Below, one piece after another: positions 6,859 through 13,301 of a DNA stretch of 14,399 bases. The translations under genes and the position numbers were made by a program. Positions within the stretch are counted from its first letter, which is position 1. Each line of letters begins with the position of its first letter. Source of the stretch: Deltaproteobacteria bacterium UBA2957 (GTDB lineage Bacteria > Myxococcota_A > UBA796); contig DEBL01000409.1 in the NCBI GenBank assembly GCA_002348535.1, positions 1 through 14,399 of the forward strand, given 5' to 3'. The notes below the pieces were generated by a model. That model saw only the letters and a list, made by a program, of their open reading frames with translations. It was not told where the DNA came from and did no database searches.

Positions 6859-8743
6859 GCACCCATCGATTGTCGGCATCGGCATCCAGATAGATCGGAT
6901 TGGTAAATCCAAGCGGCTGATGCCCGGCAGCGATCCGGCCATAGGGGGAGTCTGGCTTCACGGGAGTAGCTGGCCGGTCGACTGGCACCCCAGCCTCCGC
7001 GATGACCCATGAATCCCCCGTCAACTCTAACGGTACGGACCAATCATGACGGCCCTCCGAAGGAAGCGGCTCCCGGGCGACAATCGTTCCATTCACGACG
7101 AGGCGTACTTCATCGGCCTCGACCCATCCTGCCTGTTCAACAGTCACCTTCGCGGTAACCGCTGTTCCCAAAGAATGGACTTCTTTGCTCGGCTGTACGA
7201 CTGCACTCGACCCTTGGATTTCAACCCTGACCATTGGACCATTCGACACCCTCACCTTTCCGTTCCTCAGCCCTTCCAGCACGTCGGTGGCCCCTGCATT
7301 CGTTCCGGTGGATACCAGATTGACCGGAAACCCAACGGGTTCAAGCTGGCTCGTGTGACTGTCTGAGTTTCCCGTTGCCGTGATTTGATGGCCCCGATTC
7401 AGCAATGCAAACCAGTCTTCGCGCACCCGCAACCACCCTTCAACCGAGAAGCGATTCACAAGCTCAAGGGCATCAATGTCGAGAGCACTTCGCCCCTGCG
7501 AGTCGCGCGCGCTGATTCGACCATCATCTTGTTCATCGATCGGGCGAGTTGGGTCGAAGTTAGTGTCCTCAAACAAGGCATGTACATCAACCCGATGGGC
7601 TTTTTCCGGACTAAACTGAATGCCGCGCGGATGATTGATCTGTATCACCAGAGGCACGTCTAAACCGGCAGGTGGATGGTCGTGATGGTGTTGACGCCAA
7701 TGCGCAAACGATTCCGCGGCCGAACGGTCGCCTGCGACGGGCGCTTGTCGTTCAACGTTCAGTGGAAACGCATTGGCGTGCCCATAACTGTGGCCCACTG
7801 GCCCCAGTCGAATCTCTGATCCTGCAATCCCCGTGACCGAGTCTGCGAGGCCGAAATGATGAATCGCTTCATGCGGACTGCGAACGCGATTGTGATCGGT
7901 AATTACCGCCACATCGACCCCTGCGGCATCAAGCGCCAAGAACCTGTCCCGATCGGGAATGAATGAATCAGAACTCATGGCTGTGTGAACATGGAAATCT
8001 GCGGCGACTTCGCCCACGGTTTTGACAACGTGGGGCACAACAAATGTGACCTCGGCGGGCCCGTTCACTGTGATATCTCGGCGCTCGAAGCCGTCCCGAA
8101 TGCCACCTGAAGCCCATACTTCATACTCGCCTTCGGCCAGAAACTCCCCTACTCCATCGGGCCCGCCAAACAGGCTGTTTCGCGGAAGGTCGCGGGCGCT
8201 GGGGTCTGCCGCAGCATCAAATGCGTTGCCCAGGTCAACGGGCTCACCCGCGGTGGAAAAAACCTGAAACCGTGCGCTTCTTGCTCGACCATTCTCGTCG
8301 ACGGCCCGCATCACGACCCGCGGGCCGCGCGGTTGTACAACAAAGTTAATTGGGATTCTGTGGGGTTCGAGAACCACTCCTTCGGCAGTTTGGTGATGCT
8401 CCCTCGTTGGAGGAAGGAGGGTGACATTCAGTGAGTACTGACCTGGGCTGAGCCCATCGGTCGGCAGTCGAGCAATTAAATCGACGCCCTTGCCTGCCCA
8501 CCAGCGCCGACGCACTACAGGCGAACCCACCGTTTCACCATCGAAGTTGAGTACTGCGCGATGAAACCGATACCCGTGTGGCAATCGAACCAAGATCGGA
8601 AGCGAGCCGGCCACAACAACGCCATCTGCGGTGGGAGACGCCACGACCGGAACACGGATGTCCGCCGTTCGTGGGGTCCGAGCAGCACACCCCGCGAGCA
8701 GAACCGTCGCAACTAGGCCCTTAATCGGCGCCGTCCTCACCAT
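6824..8743 (-). CDS. CehA/McbA-type PHP-domain metallohydrolase, predicted lipoprotein
   Basis: 639 residues from ATG 8743, chosen because it gives a standard lipoprotein signal: basic N-terminus, hydrophobic core, lipobox LAGC with Cys19. Residues about 30-240 look like beta-rich accessory domains. The PHP metal site follows: HVH (His251, His253) with SSDS, TDH (Asp283, His284), GSE (Glu310), INHPRG (His371) and GNSDSH (Asp461, His463), the order and spacing of CehA/McbA family metallohydrolases. Residues about 500-639 add a further beta-rich tail. Family members hydrolyse esters, carbamates or phosphoesters; the substrate here cannot be read. The start lies 23 nt inside the upstream lipoprotein gene, with no Shine-Dalgarno, implying translational coupling as the last gene of a three-gene operon. 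The 3' end overlaps the receiver gene by 35 nt. An upstream in-frame ATG at 8806 would bury the signal peptide. Confidence 0.9.
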   Translation of the reverse strand: MVRTAPIKGLVATVLLAGCAARTPRTADIRVPVVASPTADGVVVAGSLPILVRLPHGYRFHRAVLNFDGETVGSPVVRRRWWAGKGVDLIARLPTDGLSPGQYSLNVTLLPPTREHHQTAEGVVLEPHRIPINFVVQPRGPRVVMRAVDENGRARSARFQVFSTAGEPVDLGNAFDAAADPSARDLPRNSLFGGPDGVGEFLAEGEYEVWASGGIRDGFERRDITVNGPAEVTFVVPHVVKTVGEVAADFHVHTAMSSDSFIPDRDRFLALDAAGVDVAVITDHNRVRSPHEAIHHFGLADSVTGIAGSEIRLGPVGHSYGHANAFPLNVERQAPVAGDRSAAESFAHWRQHHHDHPPAGLDVPLVIQINHPRGIQFSPEKAHRVDVHALFEDTNFDPTRPIDEQDDGRISARDSQGRSALDIDALELVNRFSVEGWLRVREDWFALLNRGHQITATGNSDSHTSQLEPVGFPVNLVSTGTNAGATDVLEGLRNGKVRVSNGPMVRVEIQGSSAVVQPSKEVHSLGTAVTAKVTVEQAGWVEADEVRLVVNGTIVAREPLPSEGRHDWSVPLELTGDSWVIAEAGVPVDRPATPVKPDSPYGRIAAGHQPLGFTNPIYLDADADNRWVPIEALGGPVRQ

Positions 8744-9320
8744 CTGGAATATCGATCGGGTCCGGCTCGGCCAATACACGGAGGCTCGTCGATGCCGTCC
8801 GACCACCGTAATCGGTCACATCCATGGTCATTACGACCGTGTTGTACCCGAGCAACTCGGGGGGACGCGTTGCGTCGGCAGTCGCCAACTCTGAAACGGT
8901 TAAATATCCGTACATCCCGGGATAATAGCCGGTGCAATCACCGTCTGAAACCACTGCCACGCGATAGGTATTGTCCGATACGAGGACTCCAGTCGCTTCT
9001 TCCGTAATTGTGTAATGCACCTCAATGATGGTTTCCATGTTGTGGGTGCGCACTGACCCCAGCATATGCCAGCCGCCCTGCGGCCCATGCACCATCACCA
9101 CTGGATCGTTTTCGTCAAGCCCCTCAAAGGTTGTTTCGCCTGTCCCAACCTCTAAACGTGGCTCTTGGTCGAAGCATCCGGCAACGCCCGTATCATCGGA
9201 GTCTGCATCAGTGTCGACATCGACGTCGGCATCGGAGACCGAAGGCTTGCCTGTATCTCGTTTTGAATCCGAACTCGGACCATTGCAGCCCAGAACACTC
9301 AACGCCAGCAAAAACACCAT
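8721..9320 (-). CDS. small lipoprotein with Asp-rich linker, unknown function
   Basis: 199 residues. A short hydrophobic leader ends in the lipobox VLGC, with Cys12 as the lipidated residue; unusually it has no Lys or Arg before the hydrophobic core. The ATG is fixed because it overlaps the upstream stop as TAATG and a stop codon lies five codons further up in its own frame. After Cys12 comes a polar linker with an Asp/Ala/Val/Thr run (DADVDVDTDADSDD), then a beta-rich domain of about 150 residues containing two Cys (GCF and GDC) that could form a disulfide. Phrases such as TIIEVHYTITEE and TVVMTMDVTDYGG suggest an immunoglobulin-like sandwich. No family is recognised. It sits between the DUF2330 protein and the PHP hydrolase and is probably translated by reinitiation. 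Confidence 0.85.
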   Translation of the reverse strand: MVFLLALSVLGCNGPSSDSKRDTGKPSVSDADVDVDTDADSDDTGVAGCFDQEPRLEVGTGETTFEGLDENDPVVMVHGPQGGWHMLGSVRTHNMETIIEVHYTITEEATGVLVSDNTYRVAVVSDGDCTGYYPGMYGYLTVSELATADATRPPELLGYNTVVMTMDVTDYGGRTASTSLRVLAEPDPIDIPDGEDGAD

Positions 9321-10720
9321 TATCTTGGCCGCCTAAGCAAGACGATACCGGCCAAAAACAGGCTTAAATACCAAGGATGATTCCGCATCGGCATGGACGC
9401 ACATCCAGCCTTTTCGTCACTCGATACGGTCCCAAGCTCTCGCGCACCGACTTCGCCCTCGGCCGAAACATCAGCGTCTGCGTCGGTGTCAGTGTCAGAA
9501 TCCGCATCCGCATCCGCATCCGCATCCGCATCCGCATCCGCATCCGCATCGGCGTCCGAATCGGCATCTCCGGTTGATTCGTCGCAACTTCCCGGCACAT
9601 CCGGGGTTTCTTCATCGCAAATGGGAAACCGGTCTTCGAGTTCGCGTTGATAAATGATGTACCGAATCTGTTCGGTATCCGAGATCCCAGAAGCGTAGAG
9701 CGTCAGGTCTTGATCGGCCTCCGACGCAGTGAACTGCATGTGCAGGCGCGTGACGTAGGACTCTCCCGCCGAACCCACAAATCCAAGTTGGTTGACTTGG
9801 TCGGTGTTGGGTGGCGCGCTGCTGCAGGGATCGCACCAACTGGTGGGCCACGCATACTCCTGCACCCATCCCGCATCGCCGAGCGTTTCTCGCGCGTTTC
9901 GGATTTGCGCCGACCAATACTCGCCAAAGTTGCCCCACTCATCTTCTCTCCACATGCACTCGTCTTCGACCGTAATCTGGTCGTAGTTGGCGATTCCGAC
10001 TGACCCGTCAGCCGCGTCAGTCAACACGTAGAGGTAGAGGTCCTGCGCCTCACCAGCGGGTGCATTCAACGTGCCCAGCCGAATGGGCAGCGAAAACACG
10101 TCGCTGGTGTATTTCATCTGAATGGGGTCCAGATACGCCGTCTCGGTCGGTGCTGAATCGAGATTCACTTTAGCCGCAAAAAAGTAGCTGCCCGCATCGA
10201 TGTATTCCCCGAGCAACGCCGCCGCAGTCTCATCCAAGCCTGTGTAGCCGTTGGAGGTCAACCATTCGATCAAGCCAACCGACTCCGTGGCTGAAAGCAC
10301 AACAATATCGTAGCTGCCGACCACAAATGAACTTTCCACCGTAACACCGGTAGCCGACTCTCCTGATGACCCTCCCGCATCTTCAGTCGAGGCGTCGATG
10401 TCGTCCCAGTAGAAGTCGTCGCAGGTGTATGAGACAAGCCGAGGCGCGGAATATCCATCCATCACATCAAACAACACAGGGTCGACCGTGGTCACGTCCT
10501 CGGCGGTCAGCACCTCTGGAACAGGCACTACCATGGCAAAGTCGGCGGTATCACCCTGAACATTGTTGGCCATTGTCAGGGTTGTGCTCGTACCCTGTCG
10601 GGCGATGATGACCTGACTTGCCGAGTTGTAAATGTTTGCGCCGGCACCGCCGACGTAGGTTCCGCAGAAGGACCAAGCGGGGCTAGACCACGCCAAGGCC
10701 ACTATCAAGGCCGCTTTCAT
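9320..10720 (-). CDS. DUF2330 protein with Asp-Ala stalk and MYXO-CTERM-like C-terminal anchor
   Basis: 466 residues from ATG 10720, chosen over an in-frame ATG at 10753 because GAGGAG lies 7 nt upstream and a signal peptide (MKAALIVALAW, cleavage about residue 17) follows. The mature protein starts with Cys19 in FCGTYVGG and shows DUF2330 hallmarks: IYNSASQVIIARQGTST, DFAMVVPVPEVL, SAPRLVSY, and SYDIVVLSA ... FFAAKV further on. Residues about 385-418 are a 34-residue Asp/Ala/Ser/Thr stalk. The end shows a Cys (440), a hydrophobic helix and a terminal LLRRPR, the layout of MYXO-CTERM sorting signals thought to be processed by myxosortase, but with a single Cys instead of GCGC-like pairs. It is first in a three-gene operon and its stop overlaps the next ATG. 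The biochemical role of DUF2330 is unknown. Confidence 0.9.
   Translation of the reverse strand: MKAALIVALAWSSPAWSFCGTYVGGAGANIYNSASQVIIARQGTSTTLTMANNVQGDTADFAMVVPVPEVLTAEDVTTVDPVLFDVMDGYSAPRLVSYTCDDFYWDDIDASTEDAGGSSGESATGVTVESSFVVGSYDIVVLSATESVGLIEWLTSNGYTGLDETAAALLGEYIDAGSYFFAAKVNLDSAPTETAYLDPIQMKYTSDVFSLPIRLGTLNAPAGEAQDLYLYVLTDAADGSVGIANYDQITVEDECMWREDEWGNFGEYWSAQIRNARETLGDAGWVQEYAWPTSWCDPCSSAPPNTDQVNQLGFVGSAGESYVTRLHMQFTASEADQDLTLYASGISDTEQIRYIIYQRELEDRFPICDEETPDVPGSCDESTGDADSDADADADADADADADADADSDTDTDADADVSAEGEVGARELGTVSSDEKAGCASMPMRNHPWYLSLFLAGIVLLRRPR
9501..9550. repeat. hexanucleotide tandem repeat TCCGCA, 8.3 copies
   Basis: Eight perfect copies of TCCGCA span 9501-9548, plus two more bases. 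On the coding (-) strand this reads (GATGCG)n, Asp-Ala repeats in the stalk of the DUF2330 protein. Because the unit is 6 bp, slippage would change stalk length by two residues without breaking the frame. Confidence 0.95.
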
Positions 10721-10727
10721 ACTCAGA

Positions 10728-10733
10728 CTCCTC
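10728..10733 (-). promoter_or_regulatory. ribosome binding site GAGGAG
   Basis: GAGGAG on the - strand lies 7 nt before ATG 10720 and supports that start over the in-frame ATG at 10753. Confidence 0.65.
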
Positions 10734-10743
10734 GTCGACCCGC

Positions 10744-10752
10744 AGCATACCA
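10744..10752 (-). promoter_or_regulatory. -10-like element TGGTATGCT for the DUF2330 operon
   Basis: On the - strand TATGCT (10749-10744) lies in the 54-nt gap after the SRPBCC gene and 23 nt before ATG 10720. A start site about 7 nt downstream would leave a short leader including GAGGAG. It suggests the three-gene operon has its own promoter, separate from the SRPBCC gene. No -35 consensus is visible. Confidence 0.45.
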
Positions 10753-10774
10753 TCGGGAGTGGACTTCGGCGGTC

Positions 10775-11188
10775 CTATTCGTCGAGCAGGGCTTGGAGGG
10801 TCTCAAGCGCGACCTTCCATGCATTGTCGAGCTTCGCGCGCCGGCCTTCGTCATCGAGCGCCGAACCGCCGCTGTGGACGATGCTTACGCGCGTCTCGTC
10901 CCCATCTCGAGCCACCTGAAACAACACTGAACTGCCTTTCGTCTCGGCAGCACCGATGTTGTCCCACGATATCTCCAACTTGGACGTTGGGCGCCAGGTA
11001 TGGATGAGGCCCACCACCTCGTGCTCTGCATCGAGATCCGTGCCCGTAAGAACCACTCGACCACCCGCACGGGCGTCGATTCGTGCCTCTTCAGCAAGCC
11101 ACTTTTCCAAGCCTTCTGCGGTCGTGATTGCTCGCCACACTGCGCGTGCGCCAGTAGCGATGTAAACGTGCCTTCGTATGGCTGACAT
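10775..11188 (-). CDS. SRPBCC / AHSA1-like domain protein
   Basis: 137 residues from ATG 11188, which has GAGGAA 5 nt upstream; longer in-frame readings run into the divergent neighbour and are low complexity. The sequence matches the AHSA1-type START/Bet v1 fold: an opening strand RRHVYIATGARAVWRAIT, the motif AEGLEKWLAEEARID, GGRVVLTG, WRPTSKLEISWDN, a VLFQV strand, and a long C-terminal helix DNAWKVALETLQALL. These proteins enclose a hydrophobic cavity that binds lipids, polyketides or other small ligands; the ligand cannot be predicted. There is no export signal, so it is probably cytoplasmic, unlike its neighbours. It is divergent from the FG-GAP lipoprotein gene across 49 bp. Confidence 0.9.
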   Translation of the reverse strand: MSAIRRHVYIATGARAVWRAITTAEGLEKWLAEEARIDARAGGRVVLTGTDLDAEHEVVGLIHTWRPTSKLEISWDNIGAAETKGSSVLFQVARDGDETRVSIVHSGGSALDDEGRRAKLDNAWKVALETLQALLDE

Positions 11189-11205
11189 TGCGTTTCCTCG
11201 CTCGC

Positions 11206-11229
11206 TCAGTAGCCAAGTGAGGCTATGCT
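11206..11229. promoter_or_regulatory. back-to-back -10-like elements in a divergent 49-bp gap
   Basis: GGCTATGCT (11221-11229, + strand) faces right toward ATG 11238. GGCTACTGA (11214-11206, - strand) faces left toward ATG 11188. The shared cores form an inverted repeat, TAGCC-N6-GGCTA, at 11210-11225. The two hexamers are only 12 bp apart, so polymerase probably cannot occupy both at once. The + element is the stronger match; the - one lacks a final T. Confidence 0.45.
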
Positions 11230-11237
11230 GACCACCT

Positions 11238-12296
11238 ATGCACGCCTGTTCAGCTGTTCTTCCCGCCTTAATCGTAAGCCTGAGCGCCTGCGACAATCCC
11301 GTATCGAAACCAGGGCCGTTGTCGTTTTTATCCGATGCCCCGCCCCCCGACGATCCCCCACTCATCCAGTTTCGTATCGGGGGTGAAGTGAGTGGAGAGG
11401 CTGATGATGGATTTGGAAGTGCCATCGCAGCCGACGCTGACGAGGCATGGATCGGTGCTCCACATGGGCCCATTGGCCGCATTTATCGATGGGACCGATC
11501 GTCGATCAATCTCGCGCTTGAGCACTCAGGACGGGCGGGGGCACATCTCACCACAACGCCCAGCGGACTCTGGGTCGGAGCCCCATTGGTGAACTCCGGT
11601 GCGGGCGCGGTTCTTGACATCGACGGGACCGTACAAGCGGCCGATTATGACGGCACGGGTATCGCACTTTCCGGCGCCGGAGGAGGCACCTACGGACACG
11701 CCACAGGATGGGTGGCCAAGGATGGACGAGCAGGTACAACTGCGGGCCGGCCGGCAGCTCTTGCCGAGGCCAACGGTGTCATCGGCGCGGGAATGCCCCT
11801 GGGTGAAATCGCTCTATCGTGGGCATCGCAGCAGATTCGACGACCAACGGTTGGAGATGAACTGGGGTTCGCGCTGGCCGTCGCAGACGTGGATGGTGAC
11901 GGTTTTGAGGACTGGATCACCGGTTCCCCGGGTACAAATACCGTCGTCGCCTATTCGTACAGCAACGCATCACGCTTGCGTGAATGGTCCGGGCGTGGAC
12001 GGTTCGGGTCATCCGTTGTGGTTTGCGACCTGAACAAAAATGGCACACCAGACTTGGTTGTTGGCTCACCTGTGGATGGTGACAATGGAACGATCACTTG
12101 GTTTCCAGACCTCTCCCCGGTCGAGGCGGAACTGATTGTGGATTGGCCGTCGGGCATCCAGTTGCTGGGCGCCGCCTTGGCATGCGTTCCAGATGGGCTC
12201 TTGGTCGGCGCCCCGGGAGATGCCGCGGAGCATGGTCGTGTCATCTGGATCGAGTCAATGACTCAAGCGCAACAGGGCCGGGCAACGGACCGCTGA
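11238..12296 (+). CDS. lipoprotein with FG-GAP/integrin-alpha-type beta-propeller repeats
   Basis: 352 residues. The lipobox LSAC places the lipidated Cys at 18 and is followed by a Pro/Asp-rich linker. The body has FG-GAP-like repeats: DDGFGSAIAADADEAWIGAP (56-75), a weaker one ending LWVGAP (111-116), ELGFALAVADVDGDGFEDWI (208-227), RFGSSVVVCDLNKNGTPDLV (255-274), and LLGAALACVPDGLLVGAPGD (309-328). DVDGDGFED and DLNKNGTPD are Ca2+-binding-type loops. Together they suggest a beta-propeller of up to seven blades with degenerate N-terminal blades. Such proteins usually act in surface adhesion or ligand binding. A GGCTATGCT -10 ends 8 nt before the ATG and no Shine-Dalgarno is present, so translation is probably leaderless. 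Anchoring is probably at the outer membrane. Confidence 0.9.
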   Translation: MHACSAVLPALIVSLSACDNPVSKPGPLSFLSDAPPPDDPPLIQFRIGGEVSGEADDGFGSAIAADADEAWIGAPHGPIGRIYRWDRSSINLALEHSGRAGAHLTTTPSGLWVGAPLVNSGAGAVLDIDGTVQAADYDGTGIALSGAGGGTYGHATGWVAKDGRAGTTAGRPAALAEANGVIGAGMPLGEIALSWASQQIRRPTVGDELGFALAVADVDGDGFEDWITGSPGTNTVVAYSYSNASRLREWSGRGRFGSSVVVCDLNKNGTPDLVVGSPVDGDNGTITWFPDLSPVEAELIVDWPSGIQLLGAALACVPDGLLVGAPGDAAEHGRVIWIESMTQAQQGRATDR

Positions 12297-12330
12297 TTGC
12301 GTCTTTTAAACCGGCTTCAGGTACGCAATC
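12295..12330. repeat. 8-bp inverted repeat at the end of the FG-GAP gene
   Basis: GATTGCGT (12295-12302) pairs perfectly with ACGCAATC (12323-12330) across 20 nt, and allowing one bulged base extends the arms to 10 bp (CTGATTGCGT / ACGCAATC-c-AG). The left arm overlaps the TGA stop. There is no T-run after it, so a classical terminator is unlikely. A Rho-type transcript end or an operator for the next gene are alternatives. Confidence 0.4.
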
Positions 12331-12341
12331 CAGCAGGCGTG

Positions 12342-12350
12342 CGGTACATT
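12342..12350 (+). promoter_or_regulatory. -10-like element CGGTACATT before the small membrane gene
   Basis: TACATT (12345-12350) ends 6 nt before ATG 12357, leaderless distance. The GAAGG just before the ATG is only 1 nt away, too close to serve as a Shine-Dalgarno. It supports ATG 12357 over the upstream TTG at 12297. Confidence 0.45.
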
Positions 12351-12356
12351 GAAGGC

Positions 12357-12584
12357 ATGGCGCCGTCATTCGACCCATTCCGTCTGGACCAACGCTTCGA
12401 ACCCGAGCCAGTTTCGGGTTCGCTTTCGCCCGTAAACCTTGTCGACGATGACGATCCGCCCGGAGCACGGCGACCCTACTGGCTTCGCACGATGGTGTGG
12501 GCCTTGATGGGCATTCTTGCGCTCTCGAGCATTCTCAACCAAGCGGTGAACCCTCACGAGGTTTCTGATGCAACCGCCGAATAA
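12357..12584 (+). CDS. small single-pass membrane protein, unknown function
   Basis: 75 residues. The N-terminal 40 residues are acidic and Pro-rich (FEPEPVSG, DDDDPPGARR). One hydrophobic helix follows at about 45-63 (MVWALMGILALSSIL), then a short polar tail. Arg38, Arg39 and Arg44 before the helix suggest the N-terminus stays in the cytoplasm. A longer reading from TTG 12297 is possible but would start directly at the previous stop, and a -10-like element lies 6 nt before ATG 12357. No family is recognised. It sits directly upstream of the PilZ gene on the same strand, but that gene has its own promoter-like sequence, so a functional link is only possible. Confidence 0.7.
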   Translation: MAPSFDPFRLDQRFEPEPVSGSLSPVNLVDDDDPPGARRPYWLRTMVWALMGILALSSILNQAVNPHEVSDATAE

Positions 12585-12610
12585 AGCCTTGCCTGCATCG
12601 GGGGCAAATC

Positions 12611-12636
12611 GGCTACAATCCGTCGTCTACAGGGAG
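12611..12636 (+). promoter_or_regulatory. -10 element GGCTACAAT and ribosome binding site for the PilZ gene
   Basis: TACAAT (12614-12619) is the best -10 match in the window, with a possible TTGCCT -35 (12589-12594) at a long 19-nt spacing. AGGGAG (12631-12636) lies 5 nt before ATG 12642, so this gene, unlike its neighbours, has a conventional short leader. TTGCC/GGCAA (12589-12607) can form a small hairpin over the possible -35. Confidence 0.55.
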
Positions 12637-12641
12637 TAGCC

Positions 12642-13262
12642 ATGCCTTCAGTCCGAATCTTGAGCGCTCAGGGAGAGCGGCCCATCATGGTCAACGGCGA
12701 CCTCGTGAGCCACACCGATGACCGAATGACTGTCCACTGCGGTGGCGGTGCGGACACCCTTGCCGCAGGCTTGAAGGTGGTGGTGGACATCGACAACGAG
12801 TCAGGCAGTCGTCGGTGCGTGGTCGACGCTGTCTCCGCGACCGGAACGGAAATCGTATTGCGCAGCGAGGCCACCCATGCAGCCGATAAACGGGACTACC
12901 CTCGCCTGTTTGCTGGCCTTCCGATTCGGTTTCGGTCCGTTTCGGAAGACGAGGCGTCCGCTTGGGCAGAAGGAGAACCCATCGGAGGCCACTGGGCCGA
13001 ACCGGACCCGTACATGAACTTCTCTGTCGGGGGTCTTCGCTTTGACTGTGAGGATGACCTCGATGAGGGATCACTCATTGCCATCGAGCTCTCAATCGGC
13101 GACGGGTCGGCACTCTGGCGCGCCACGGCCCGTGTTGTGCGCATTTTCGCCGCGGCGGGTGACCGGCCCAGCAGCGTAGCCGTCTCGTTTGACTACTTGC
13201 CACCCGGAGCACGCGAGGCCCTGTCGGAGTTGACTCTTCAGATTCAGGAAACCTTGCTGTAA
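12642..13262 (+). CDS. PilZ-domain protein, predicted c-di-GMP receptor
   Basis: 206 residues. Residues 1-80 form a beta-rich N-terminal domain resembling the YcgR-type PilZN region (GDLVSHTDDRMTVHC, VVVDIDNESG, TEIVLRS). The PilZ domain follows, with both c-di-GMP motifs: RxxxR as R84-DYP-R88 inside DKRDYPRLF, and N126-F-S128-VG-G131, the NxSxxG form of D/NxSxxG. The final strand (SVAVSFDYLPP) and helix (REALSELTLQIQETL) complete the fold. There are no membrane helices or export signal, so it is probably cytoplasmic, and no output domain is fused. In relatives, PilZ-only proteins tune motility, exopolysaccharide or secretion when c-di-GMP rises; the target here is unknown. Start supported by AGGGAG 5 nt upstream. 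Confidence 0.92.
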   Translation: MPSVRILSAQGERPIMVNGDLVSHTDDRMTVHCGGGADTLAAGLKVVVDIDNESGSRRCVVDAVSATGTEIVLRSEATHAADKRDYPRLFAGLPIRFRSVSEDEASAWAEGEPIGGHWAEPDPYMNFSVGGLRFDCEDDLDEGSLIAIELSIGDGSALWRATARVVRIFAAAGDRPSSVAVSFDYLPPGAREALSELTLQIQETLL

Positions 13263-13286
13263 AGAAACATTTCTCGGGCGCGAGTC

Positions 13287-13295
13287 GAGTACACT
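13287..13295 (+). promoter_or_regulatory. -10-like element GAGTACACT before the Cys-rich lipoprotein
   Basis: TACACT (13290-13295) ends 6 nt before ATG 13302, again at leaderless distance, with no Shine-Dalgarno. A 4-bp hairpin CTCG-GGCG-CGAG (13273-13284) lies just upstream. No -35 consensus is visible. Confidence 0.45.
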
Positions 13296-13301
13296 GTGCG
13301 C

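Noticed and set aside
9480..9560. Could the hexamer run be a CRISPR or regulatory repeat array
   Set aside because: The units are contiguous 6-mers without spacers and encode Asp-Ala in frame inside the DUF2330 gene, so it is a coding microsatellite.
12297..12356. TTG-initiated extension of the small membrane protein
   Set aside because: It starts directly after the previous stop, overlaps an inverted repeat and a -10-like element, and adds residues with no domain character.
13263..13284. AGAAA/TTTCT and CTCG/CGAG repeats as a terminator after the PilZ gene
   Set aside because: The stems are only 4-5 bp, the first has a 2-nt loop, and no T-run follows.
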